NCBI RefSeq assembly: GCF_035582795.1
Contig: NC_134379.1
Coordinates: forward strand, 620,001 to 684,000
Direction: 5' to 3'
Origin: Mycteria americana
Taxonomy: Eukaryota; Chordata; Aves; Ciconiiformes; Ciconiidae
Length of the DNA stretch: 64,000 nucleotides
Shown here: positions 50,331 through 61,599 of the stretch, piece by piece
Numbering within the stretch: position 1 is the first letter of the stretch
Layout of the letters: every line of letters begins with the position of its first letter
Program-made: the position numbers and the translations under genes
The notes under the pieces: model-generated
Databases searched by the model: none
The model's input: the letters and a program-made list of their open reading frames with translations, nothing else
What the model was told of the DNA's origin: nothing

Positions 50331-51154
50331 TAATTTGGGACACTTTGAACATGGCCTTTTTCCATAAACAGTTTTTGACAGAGCAGCAAGAGGATGCAGG
50401 ATGTTCTCGTTGGCAGCTAATATTTGGTACCTTACGCCTCCCCTAGTGCGCCGAAGTGACCTGACTTGGAGAACTGAAGAGTCCATGAAATTTATTGATC
50501 TTTCTTAGTAATGTAATTAACTTGAGAGGTGCTTGGGTACTAGTTATGGGCATCAACACAAAACCTCAAAGGCAGACTAAATAAAGCACTAGATAATAAC
50601 CTAGAAGCCTGGGGGAATATCCTGTGCTATCAAATTGCTGGGCTGGATAACCTAACAGGATTTCTGTCCCTGGCAATTAGGATTAATCCTGTTCACAGCT
50701 GGTAAAGAGTCTTCAAAGGCAGAAGTTCTTGTCTCCCTCCCTTCTGAATGAACATTAGAAGAAATGAATGCATGCTTAAAGCTCAGGCCTGTTTCATCCT
50801 TCAATAAGGAAATTTAATCATGACAGTGGTGGGTGAAATGACATCTTTGACGTTGCCTAAAAAGCATGGAATTTGCAGAGGTATTTTGGGTTTAGAATAG
50901 TTTTTTAGTTGGTATCTCAAGGTATGAAGAGGACTGATTTACCCTGGTGAGTTTTTCTTTTTTTGGTTTGTTTGTTACAATCACATTTGAGAATGCAATT
51001 TATTTTAGTTTTAATGAAATTTTGATGACTTTTCCCCACTGTATAGCTATTTAGCATTGGGAATTGCTCCATCCGCATCCATGCCAGGGTCTTTAGGGAC
51101 TCAGCAAGTTGTGCAGACTGTCTTATTACTTTGTTTGGAAGATAGGAAGATAGG

Positions 51155-51405
51155 GACAGGGACCAGAATGGAGCCCCCATAATCCAGGGGGAAATGGTTA
51201 GTGACCTGCTGCACCACTTAGACACTCACAAGTCTATGGGGCCTGATGAGATCCACCCGAGAGTGTTGAAGGAGCTGGCAGAAGAGCTCACCAAGCCCCT
51301 TTCCATCATTTACCAGCAGTCCTGGCTAACTGGGGAGGTCCCTGCTGACTGGAGATTAGCAAATGTGACACCCATCTACAAGAAGGGCCGGAAGGAGGAC
51401 CCAGA
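51155..51405 (+). pseudogene. CR1 ORF2 reverse-transcriptase fragment, N-terminal part
   Basis: This is an open frame of about 83 codons matching the CR1 RT segment before the catalytic core. It contains the KSMGPDEIHPRVL motif and ends in KGRKEDP, where the internal deletion begins. The in-frame TAG just upstream (51151..51153) and the missing downstream core show it is inactive. Confidence 0.9.
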
Positions 51406-51407
51406 GG

Positions 51408-52156
51408 AAGGCTCTAGAGAGGAGTCTGGACAGGCTGGATCGATGGGCCGAGGCCAATTGTATGAGGTTCAACAAGGCCAAGTGCAAGGTCCTGCGCTTG
51501 GGCCACAGCAACCCCATGCAACGCTACAGGCTTGGGGAAGAGTGGCTGGAAAGCTGCCTGGCAGAGAAGGACCTGGGGGTGTTGGTCAATAGCTGCCTGA
51601 TTATGAGCCGGCAGTGTGCCCAGGTGGCCAAGAAAGCCAATGGCATCCTGGCTTGTATCAGCAATAGCGTGGCCAGCAGGACTAGGGCAGTGATCGTCCC
51701 CTGCACTCGGCACTGGTGAGGCCGCACCTCGAATGCTGTGTTCAGTGTTGGGCCCCTCACTACAAGAGAGACATTGAGGGGCTGGAGCGTGTCCAGAGAA
51801 GGGCAACGGAGCTGGGGAAGGGTCTGGAGCACAAGGCTGATGGGGAGCGGCTGAGGGACCTGGGGTTGTTCAGCCTGGAGAAAAGGAGGCTGAGGGGAGA
51901 CCTCATCGCTCTCTACAACTGCCTGAAAGGAGGCTGTAGAGAGGTGGGGTCGGTCTCTTCTCCCAGGTAACAAGTGATAGGACGAGAGGAAATGGCCTCA
52001 AGTTGTGCCAGGGGAGGTTTAGACTGGATATTAGGGAATTTTACTTCACTGAAAGGGTTATCAAGCATTGGAACAGGCTGCCCAGGGAAGTGGTTGAGTC
52101 TCCATCCCTGGAGGTATTTAAAAGACATTTGGATGAGGTGCTTATGGACATGGTGT
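51408..52156 (+). pseudogene. CR1 ORF2 C-terminal fragment, frameshifted
   Basis: Similarity to the CR1 ORF2 thumb/C-terminal region lies in two frames: one to about 51700, the other from about 51703 onward. The shift fits loss of one C where [12 protein letters not shown] would be expected. A stop at about 51968 and later in-frame decay confirm a relic. Confidence 0.88.
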
Positions 52157-52242
52157 AGTGGTGGACTTGACAGTGTTAGGTTTAGGGTTGGACTTGATGA
52201 TCTTAAAGGTCTTTTCCAACCTGTACGATTCTGTGACTCTGT

Positions 52243-54179
52243 TCCTCTCTCTTTCTCCTGGCTTGCTTGTGTATAGCACAAAACATGGACTCTCACATTC
52301 AGCACTTTTATACGTATTCTCCCTTGCAGATCATGAAGGTTTTAATAGCAAGCTGCTACTGTCTCTTTTGCATGCTTTGCATGTTTTTCTTGTACGTGTG
52401 TTGGAGACAGCCAGGTGAGAACCAAGTTGCTATAAGACAAAATGGTTTAGAAAATGCCCATTAAATTTCATACTGGAACTTGAAAATTAGTCATGCTTAA
52501 TTTTAATGTAATCTCACAGTAAACTCTTCTAGCTGATGCGATTACAAGTGAGTACCTTCACAGAAATCTCCTCCTCCTCCTGTGCATGTCACACTGCTAA
52601 TTCTCCAAGGCATTTTCTGCTGCGTGAGTTACGACAGGGACCTCTGGCTTAACCGTGAGGGGCTGAAAGGAGAGGAGCTAACCCTGGGTTAAATAAATCC
52701 ATGTAGGTTAAGGACCATCGCATGAGTGCGTGCAGCAAACCTGCCCGATGCCGTACGCTTTAGCGCCAGTCTGCAGCGATGGGCTTGGTGATGCAGGAGG
52801 GTGCTGTGAGCGGTTCTGTGCGGCTCAAACCCTGCAGCGTGGGAGAAACTTGCTCTTGCAGCCTCAAGGTAAAAGCAATAGACAGAGGCTACTCTGAAGA
52901 GCTAAGGTAGCAAGGCACGTCCTGTACATCTCGCTCCCTTAAATATCGAGGCTGGGAAAGGAAAGTAGATGTGCAATTACTCATACATCTTCTGCCCCTT
53001 CCTTTCAGGAGATGTCTTACTTGCAAATTTGAAGTGTTGTGCAGACTAAACTCCACTTGTGATGGTGTTTTTCCTTCTCTTCCCTAAAGCAGTAGACACA
53101 GATAATTTGAGCTGTTGTTGAAACATCTCTTGCAGCTGAGGTGCTGTGGGAGAGGATCTCTTGTGCTGAGGATCCTGACATTATGGGAGAAGCTCAGTCT
53201 TGCAAATGGATCTTTACTGGCCTTCCGAACTAATACAGCTCAATTTAAACATTCAAAATTGACCTTAGCGGACTGGAAAATGAAAGGGCTGGTGCTGCCA
53301 TTTGGTTTGAAAGTGAATTTCATCCTTTAAAGTTAACTTTCCCAGTACTTTGAATAGGAAAGACAGTTTTTTTCTAATTTATACCAGGTTGACCTTCTCA
53401 ATAGCAAACGCACTATGAAACGTAATGTAATGGTCTGTCTACAATCCATGTATTTTTTTTCAGGAATAATATACATAATGCCCTCTATTAATACATAATA
53501 TACATAAATGCCCAAAATATGATGTGAGTATCGCTATATCGGTTATTGTTTCCTGATGTAAAACTCGCTAAACTTTGTACAGTCTCCAGAAGGCAGAGCG
53601 AGTCTCCTGTGGTTTGGCTGGGCTTGGTGGTGGTCTGCAGAGAGTGCTCGCTCACTCTCCTCTAGTCTCGGGGAGTACGACGGCCTCAAAAGGATGATTA
53701 AATGACATGCTTATTTGAGAGGGCCTGTCAAAAGGTGAGACCTCTTCTCTCACTCTCTTTATTCAGGTTACTCAGCTGACTTCTCCTGCAGTTATTCTGG
53801 TTTATGCAAGCATGAGCAGACAGAGAATCAGGTCCTAGCTTTTAAGACTCCTCACAAACCAGAGAAGTCGGCGTGATCCAACAGCTGTTAAAATAAGTGA
53901 ATAATTAAGACCGTCCCTTTTTTGGAGAAGGTCCTTTATATGCAGGAAATATTTGTGCTTGCTGCATCTCTCTCTGCTTGTAGCATAATCTGTTTCAAAT
54001 AAATAATGTATGTTGCTGCTCTATCAGTTACTATGCTTGCTGCAAAGAGTGGGGATGCTAACCTGGTTCCTGTGCCTCCAGCCACCGCTGCTGGAGCGCA
54101 GTTTCCAACACTATATCCAGCGAGACATAGCATTTCAAGTAATAAGGACTGTGCCCTCAGCTGTGTTGCTTGCCGTGCA
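52243..54179. other. Intergenic, no gene recognised
   Basis: AT-rich sequence downstream of the CR1 copy with only short frames. A tandem ACATAATATACATAA patch lies near 53466..53515. Confidence 0.5.
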
Positions 54180-54450
54180 GAAGCTGTCCATCAGCACGGT
54201 GGCAGGATACCGGCCAGCAGCGTGACTTACAGCAGTCGCCAGCATCGCTGTGCTCTGCGTGACTGCTCACAACGGCCCTGGAAAGCCGGCTGGTGCGCGA
54301 GGGCAGCGGGCCACGGCTTTGGGCTGGTGCGCGAGGGCAGCGGGCCGCGGCTTTGGGCTGCTGCGCTGGTGGTCTGCGGAGCCGTGAGCCCCCTGCGGGT
54401 GTGTGGACAGGCTGGCGTCCCACCAGCCCTGCCCGTCCCCGCTGCTCCCT
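54180..54450. promoter_or_regulatory. CpG-rich segment containing the 34-bp duplication
   Basis: About 24 CpG in 270 bp; part of the density comes from the duplicated unit. No gene is recognised. Confidence 0.45.
54290..54357. repeat. 34-bp direct tandem duplication
   Basis: Two adjacent 34-bp copies, starting CTGGTGCGCGAGGGCAGCGG, lie at 54290..54323 and 54324..54357. They differ at one position (CCACGG against CCGCGG). Near-identity points to a recent duplication inside a CpG-rich patch. Confidence 0.93.
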
Positions 54451-54586
54451 CCCTCCAGCCTGGCACCAGCAGGTGCATGGGTAAGGGAGCATCCCCCTGG
54501 TCCTCCTACTCCTCCTCGCACTATGCTGGGGCCACAGGGTGAGTGGGATTACTTACACCAGAAGAGTTTTCTAGGAGGGGACGGGA

Positions 54587-54617
54587 AAAAAAGACCCAAA
54601 ATGTCTGGGTCTTTTTT
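54587..54617. repeat. Inverted repeat, 12-bp stem and 7-nt loop
   Basis: AAAAAAGACCCA (54587..54598) pairs with TGGGTCTTTTTT (54606..54617). A third AAGACCCA copy follows at about 54621. This is a terminator-like hairpin in form, but there is no transcription unit here to give it that role. Confidence 0.88.
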
Positions 54618-55609
54618 AATAAGACCCAATAATAATTAAAAAAGGATTATTCCATCAGCTGATCTGCTCCTTGAGACAAGTATTTTGTCTAAACTTCACA
54701 GCATCTCCGAGTTTTCCTGTGGTACATAGTCGTACGCAAGTTCTGCAGTATAGGAGGACACAGGCTTAACTTAGTCCAGACTCATCTGTACTAGGTACGC
54801 TCCGGGTGCATCCTATTTATTGTTGTAGTAATCAAATACAAACCCTTAATTTATCTTCGAATTGGGACTAAATTGTCATTATTGTTCCTGAAAACTGAAA
54901 TAATACTACTACTTGATCCCCTAAGACTATTACTGTGCCAGGAAAATCCTTGCAAATAGACATCTTGACAGACTACATACTTAGTCAATGGCAAACTGGC
55001 AGCTACACAGTTTTATGCAAAATTAAAATGCTTAATTCTTCCCTCTTTTTTGGAAAAACTTATGCACATTTGTAGTCTGCTAGTTTTCTGAGCAATGTGT
55101 AGATGTTCCGTACTGAGGAGAAAAGTACATGCTCGTTTTAGGTCACTTTTTTCCCCCCTCTGCTGTTTAATATTAATGATGTAAGTTGCTGTGTCAAAAT
55201 ATTAAATAATTGTAACCTGTATGGGAAAGGAGTTTTATTTTAACCTTTGAAAACTATATTTACATGTTTTAGTATATATGAATAATGCATAAAGTTAGGC
55301 GCTAAGGTTATTTTCAAAGTCAGTCATTTCAGGATCAAGCTGTAGAAAACAATAAAAGAGAAGAGCGGTTTCTTTTCTCTTGCTCTCCCTCTTTCTTTAA
55401 TTCTCAAGGATTCAGGAAATAGCATTGAAGTCTTATGCCATTGGGATTTCTCACTAAACTTCAAAGCTTAATTTAGTCTCTGCTGGAATGAAGAGACGCA
55501 TAAAACAGGCACAGCGGAATCCATTTAAATGAGTGACTGCGAAAGAAATACAGTTTCTAAGAAAACAAATGTTCTGCACAGTCTTTTAACAAAAAATACT
55601 CCATTGGAG

Positions 55610-55860
55610 CGCAGTGGCTAAAACGCAGCCGTCCCCCCATCCTCTGTGGTGGTGGCTGCTCCGCGGGCCGCTGCCAGAGCTGTGCCCTCCCCGGCACGGG
55701 CGCGGCGGAGCCCGGCTGGGGACGCGGGGTGAGGGTCCCGGCCCTGCGCACCCCAAGGCGGCACGGCGGCTCCAGGGAACCCGAGGCAGGGGCAAGCCTC
55801 CTGGTCCCTTTGCAAAGGACGTGGGACCAACTGCCCGTGTGGTCACATGCGCACGTACTT
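55610..55860. promoter_or_regulatory. Orphan CpG-island-like segment
   Basis: About 24 CpG in 220 bp, including GGCACGGGCGCGGCGGAGCC, flanked by AT-rich DNA on both sides. No transposon or exon is recognised. Confidence 0.5.
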
Positions 55861-58800
55861 GCGTGCATTTGACAATTTTCCAGAACATCATTTTAATAGG
55901 GTAAGTCAGCATGGAAGATTTGGTTTATTTTCCAGCATATTTGATGCTTCATGAAGGATGCAGTTTTACTTCAGACCGCTCCTTTATAACCCTACTCGTC
56001 AAAGAAATGTTCTTGTCATTAGCAAGGTGTTTCCTTTAAATCATTTTCCTATCTGTATTTTTTATCCATTTTGACATGAATTTTCTTCTATGAAATGAGC
56101 TGTATAATTTTGCTACGGCAGTGGTAAGTGCTTTATTTTAGAAGCATTATAGGTTAATGCAGACTTTCGACATATCTTAAAAAACCAAAGGCTATGATCA
56201 TTTGTTCTGCCTCTGCAGTGGTTTTATGATAATTGCTTGCAATCCAGTCAATGCATATCTGCAGGAACCGCTCCAGCTACGCAGTATTTCCTCTAACCCA
56301 CCCCACTGATGCAGAACTGACCTTGAAAGATCTCTCCACCATGGTCCACATGAGAAAATTATTCTCCTTTTCAGTAATTGTAAGAGCTTGCAATTACGTA
56401 GCATCTCCTGTCGGCAAACCTCAGTGCTTTACGTTTGGCACTGCTGAAAGGCAGCAGCAGTAACCAGGTGGGCAGCCAGATGTTATTCGTTGCACTGGGG
56501 CAGGACCTGAAGGAGCTCGAGCCAATGCTTTGGTGAGCCTTGAACCTCACAAAAATCCTGCCTGGTGTCCCCAGGGCAGGCAGGAGGCAGGAGCCAAACT
56601 GGTGGCTGCAGACCACCCTCCCCTGGGCAGGGAGGGGACGAGCAGGCTCCAAAAGCAGGGGAGAGACACAGCTCTGCAGTAAAGGGGGGCAGAGAGACAC
56701 CGGCTTGATGAAATGAGATGGCATTAATTAGAATTGATTTCATTTAAAAAAAAATCTTTGGGCCTATCACACCATCTTAACTATTGCATAAAACATTTCA
56801 TTTTAATAATGCACTTTAATCATATCTCTCTTCATTTATGGGAGTGCTTGACACAGTTTCATGTGAGTAAGAGCAGCCGTTCTTCTCTTTGCTGCTCTTA
56901 CAGATAGCTTGGTCAAAGATGTGCATCCATGAATGATGACCATGCCCCATGTGTAGAAATTATATACTTTCTGATATGTTTCTTGCATTTTTCTTGGACA
57001 CACATGTGAGTTGCTGTATTTGTAAGAAAAATAGCATTATGGTGCCACTTGAGAGACCTGCAGATTGAAACTGCACCACGGTGTTCGGGTGGTAGGCTGA
57101 ACACTGCAATAGGAAGATCTTCTGATCTGAGAGCCATTAACTGAAGATAAATAGATGCTGTAAGGAACAAGAACAAATGCTGAGAGAGAGATATATTTGC
57201 TGGTCTGAGTATGAAGAAGGCTAAAAAATGCCTTCCTATGAGACGTTGTGGTTCAAAGGGCAAGAGCTGATTTACTGTCCATTATAATTTGTACATCTGG
57301 AAATTTGTTAGAGTAATTAAATGCTAATATAAAAGGAGATTCAAAGGGATAGCTTCCTTAAAGATTACTCTCAACTACCCAGGGTCAAAAGTAAATTATA
57401 AGTAATACAGTTGAGAAGTTGGCTCTTTCTGGCTGAATAAATGTCACAACTGAGAAAAGCGGTAACTCAACTTTCTATATTTGAACATCTCATTATATTC
57501 TAGGCCATTGAAAGACACATTAGGTTCCAGAGAGGTGACACGTAAGGTCTCATGCTGATAATCCATCCTTTAATTATTTTATGGAGGTTAATGTTGCTGT
57601 AGGAGAGTAGTAGCTTGGTCTTAGCAGTGAATAATAGGTTTTAGTAGAAATGAGTTTAATGGAAAATTAATAAAGCAGTGCAGAATGGCTAAATTGCATA
57701 CGAAGGCTCGTGGTGATGTTCGTGTTTTTTTTAGTGTTGCTTTAAAGGCTTTATTTTGCAGTTGGTTTCCAGGAAGCAAAACCATTTTCTCTCCTATTAT
57801 GTCCTCTGTTCCTAGTAAGGTTTATCTCCTCCTCTTCCCCCCCAAAGAGCGCACGTGCACTTGAGGAGTGAGTAGATCTCTAATTGAGACACTGACCCAG
57901 TCCCTCTCTGTAGAGAGGTTGTCTCCCACCTACATGTAAAAGTTTTCCAGGACTTCAGCTTTGACAGAGGGAGAGGGGCTCACTGTTCCTGTCTTCAAGC
58001 CAAGTCTGGCAAAGCTTGTTTTTGGTTTTGTGCTGTTACAGCGCGTGTCTGCAGTAAGCTTACATGCATATGGTGCTTTCATATCTGGCCTGGTTTATAG
58101 GGAATATGTCCACCTGCATCGTTACTGCCTGTTGTCTTTGGGGATGTTAGCTTGAGCAACCAGGCTTTTCGGTACTGGAGCACCCAGGGAACGTTGCTCA
58201 TTGACACGATGGATCTTGCACGGGTTGCAGGGTGGTGGGGAGGGTGTCTGCAAATGTTCTGTCCTGTAGGTCCTGGCAGTGGCTATTCTGGAAGGAGAGG
58301 AGAAATGCAAAGCTTGAGCAACTTCTTTCTTTAAGAGAAAAGCTGATTGAACTTGGTGGTGTGGCTGGAGGTTGGCTCTGAGCTCTCAAGTCAACAGGAG
58401 AGCAGTCGGGATCAAAGAGTAGAGCAGTCCGGGTAACCTGAATCCAGAAGTGCAGCAGGACAAAATGTAGCTGCAGTTTAATGGAGAATCTTGTGTCCAA
58501 CTTGTTTATTGTGACAGTTGTTCACTTTGAAAAATTCAAGTGTTAAACTCTTCTCTTTCAAATGTAGCATCTCTGTGTTGTTCTAGTTGCCTGCTTATAA
58601 CTCATCATAGCCTTAACTTCCTGAAGAAACTGAAAGCTTGAGGGAATTGCATGCATGTTTCTATTTCTAATATGCTACTATTGAATACAAAATAAGAAGG
58701 AAAATGTACGTGGAGTGAACATCAACATGGCTTTTAATGGCATGATAGCTTTTTTTTTTGACTAAAACATCCTGGTTAATTAAAGCTCAGTGTGATAAGC

Positions 58801-61014
58801 ATAGAGCTTGTTGAGTGTAGGAAAACCTGCCTTGCAGGAAATTGCTTGGGTTTTTTTAGTAGTTTTCTTCATCTGCCCCTATGTCTCATTAAAATGGATG
58901 CACGGGATGAAATATTTCAATAAAACCTAACATTCACCAATAGGCTTCTACTGCGTGACAGTCCCAAATGCAACTTAATTTGGCCAATTTTAGTAGATTT
59001 ATTGCTAGTGTCACTCCCTGACCTGGCATGAAGCGGAGGAGTCCCAGTAAAATTTGGTCCAAAATCTGTACTGGATATAAGAGTCTGCTTCTTCAGAGCC
59101 TTCTGTTCTCTCAGTTCTGGTGGCAGGTTTTGGACTCTGACTATTGCTTCACCTGCCCAGATACCTGGAGAGGTTTACCTGGGCAGCTTGCAATGTATGA
59201 GAGTGTAAAATGTTATGTTACTTTGGGATATTCTCTATTTAGAGATAACCCCATGGAAAGTGGGAAGGATGAGCAATCTTTAAACCTAGTTCAGGGGAAG
59301 ATGGGACAAATATAGCTATTTGAGTCAAGTTCTGGGGGTCTTAATCTGCCAGAAGCCCTCTGTGGTCAGAGGGAGGTGGCCTTCCAGGAGAGGAAAGCAG
59401 ACAAAAGCTTTCCTCTCTGACCTGGACAGCACTAGCCGCACATGGTGGTTCACTCTTCCTTCTTCCGTGTGTCTGACCGGAGTGTGTGCACCCAGCGCTG
59501 ACATAAGTGAAACTTGCACGCTGTTTTTGTAAGAAATGCGTATTTTTGTATTCCATGAATGGGTATAATATCTCCGCAAAATTCTTACGGTGCAGTGCAG
59601 CATGCCAGCATCCATCTCTCCTGTGCAAACCTACTGCAGTGCTTAGGTCAGCTGTGGCAGAGAGCTTTGTCTTTCTAAACGCTATTGAATTGCTGACTTA
59701 GGATACAAGGCTACAGCAACACAGATTACTTGCCCTTGCAAGATGGAGCTTGAGAGAGGATATGACCAATGTCTGTGAGCACATCTAGAGGCAAATAAGA
59801 AGGGCTACTTAAGCTAAAAGACAATGTTGGGGAGAAAAAAAAAAAAGAGGGCAGTGTGAGCTACAGTACGTACACTCAGGCTGTCGGTTTGGAGATGGTT
59901 CCTAACCATTAGAGGAAAAAGATTCTGCAACCTTCTTCCTAGGAGAGTAAGTGGTAAAAATACTGCAGCTGTCTTTAAGACAGAAGTCAATGTATTTGTG
60001 TGAGTAACTTGCATGTGGTGATGCAGGCAGTAGCAGGGACTGCGTGCAATGGCCCAAGAAGTCCTTTTCTGTTCCTATGGTCTTAAATGAACCCTTGCAG
60101 AACATATAGCAAGCTGATACATACGTGTGGGTGTATACATATATGTGTGTAATGTATATAACGTGTGTATATATTTTTATATAAAATATGTATCTAAATA
60201 AAGAGGCAGTCCCTGTACCTCATCTATTAAGAATTGGTTAGCTACAATTTCTTTTTTAAATGAGCTGATTTTTGGCATGCACAGAGCTAATGAATATTCA
60301 TAATTTTTGCCAGTTCTAATTTTAGCCACCTGGAGTCTTCATTACAGGACATGCACATAATTAAATAGCCTTCTTGAGAGTTCGCAAACTGTCCTTACTC
60401 TCACAATTTATGGGTTTGAAATTATCAAAATATTTTAAAATGATCCTATAAAGCTACCCCAGGCTAGAAAGGCAATGTAATAAAATGTCATTCTCATAAT
60501 CTTAATGTTTTGTGGTGGACCCAAGTTCTGGTCTGTGGTCTCTTGAGTATGATTCAGTGAGGCCAAGAGCAACTTCCTTCTGTGAAGTATTTGTGCACCT
60601 TGCATAGCCTGGGCTCAAATTCTGTGGGGTGTGACCCACGTCCATCAACAGCAACTGCTGCCCAAATGGACCTTTGAAGCCTTGTAATGCCTAACTTCAA
60701 AAAGAATCTGCTCTTTGCTAAGTCACAGTAAAGATGGTGATAGTCCTGTTTCATAGCATCCTAATTTATCCGCTTCATGCGCATGTTTCTGTACCTGTGT
60801 GTTTATATACTGTCTGCAGTGTTTGCTACATCTGTCTAGCACAATATTATTTGGTTTTGAGGCTAGTAGGGGACCTGTGGAGAGAATATCGGAATCGGAC
60901 TAATGCGCACAGCAAGGTAGCAGTCCCAGGCAGAACAAGGCCGGGTGTTTGGCATCTCCTCCCCAGCGTATTTGCACCCCTGACACCCTGATCCCCAGTC
61001 TAGGCTGCCGGGAA
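55861..61014. other. Intergenic, AT-rich, no gene recognised
   Basis: About 5 kb with few open frames above 100 codons. A minus frame at 56913..57263 and another at 58198..58500 are not recognised. A12-type runs occur near 59837. Confidence 0.5.
60121..60200. repeat. Degenerate TG/TA-rich low-complexity tract
   Basis: Alternating purine-pyrimidine sequence (CATACGTGTGG, GTATACATATATGTGTGT, then AACGTGTGTATATAT) decays into an A/T-rich patch ending near AAATAAAG. An old microsatellite. Confidence 0.75.
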
Positions 61015-61202
61015 GCCCCGCTCCTGCAGGTCGTGTGTGTCGTGTGTGCCCCGCTCCTGTGGGACGCGTGCCCGTGTGTGTGTGTCGTGTGTGCATGAGC
61101 CCCGCTCCTGCGGGACGCGTGTCCCTCTGTGTGTGTCCCTGCGTGTGTGAGCCCCGCTCCTGCGGCACGCGTGTCCCCGCGTGTGTGAGCCCCGCTCCCG
61201 CC
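61015..61202. repeat. GC-rich minisatellite, about five units
   Basis: The motif GCCCCGCTCCTGCGGG (with variants) begins at 61015, 61048, 61099, 61151 and 61189. The units are separated by variable ACGCGTGTCC and GTGTGTG stretches, giving spacings of 33, 51, 52 and 38 bp. The variable unit length comes from the internal TG runs. It holds many CpG and GCGTG/TGTG tracts able to form non-B DNA. Confidence 0.9.
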
Positions 61203-61599
61203 TGGGGGCTGCACGGCATCCTGGGGAGGGCTGTAGCCCTTGCCAGCGCCGCAGGGTCTGTGGCATGCGGCCTCGTGCACGCTGCGCCCTGACGCCTGCC
61301 CGTGCGCCCCACAAGCGCAAGCAAACAGCAGCTGAGTGCAAGGGCAGGGAAGGCTCCAGCTCACTGAAATTGGGATTTGCCGATTTGAAGGCAATGTAGA
61401 GCGCAGTGCGTGTATTGTTTTAGAAATATGACCATTTTTGCTATTTAAAGCCAGTACTTTTTAAAAATTCTTCCTGCTTGCCTTCATGTGGACTTGCAGC
61501 ATCCTAACTCAGTTGCTTTTCTTCAAGCTGTGCCACTTGGGTAAACAAAGGGAGATTTCAGCTTTCCGTGTGAACCAGCTCAGTCGACCGCAGTCCCGC

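Larger units (their letters stand above)
39571..51149. other. Intergenic, no gene recognised
   Basis: Contains the Trp-rich frame near 39.7 kb, the A-rich tract at 42.6 kb, GC-richer patches at 42750..43600, 45380..45520 and 46080..46330, and the AT-rich block at 49.2-50.3 kb. The minus frame at 42707..43330 (207 codons) and the plus frame at 42904..43353 overlap the same GC-rich bases and look like composition artefacts. Confidence 0.5.
51150..52242 (+). mobile_element. CR1 LINE, 5'-truncated with internal deletion, plus strand
   Basis: From 51155 the frame reads a CR1 ORF2 reverse-transcriptase start region (LDTHKSMGPDEIHPRVLKEL, then WLTGEVPADW and [10 protein letters not shown]). The next expected block (NYRPVSLTS) and the palm with its catalytic aspartates are absent. 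At about 51405 the sequence jumps to the region encoding [19 protein letters not shown] one-base deletion near 51700 shifts the frame again before [13 protein letters not shown], and coding similarity continues through [20 protein letters not shown] and [16 protein letters not shown] to about 52156. The 3' UTR ends with the CCTTT-like box and two octamers (GATTCTGT GACTCTGT, 52227..52242). It is a dead copy; the upstream boundary is approximate. Confidence 0.95.

Noticed and set aside
50917..51225. 102-codon minus-strand frame next to the CR1 copy
   Set aside because: It overlaps the antisense of the CR1 reverse-transcriptase segment, so part is a shadow of that frame and the rest is Lys/Asn-rich AT sequence.
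51414..51973. Minus-strand frames of 130-149 codons
   Set aside because: Antisense of CR1 ORF2; the plus-strand translation matches CR1 proteins.
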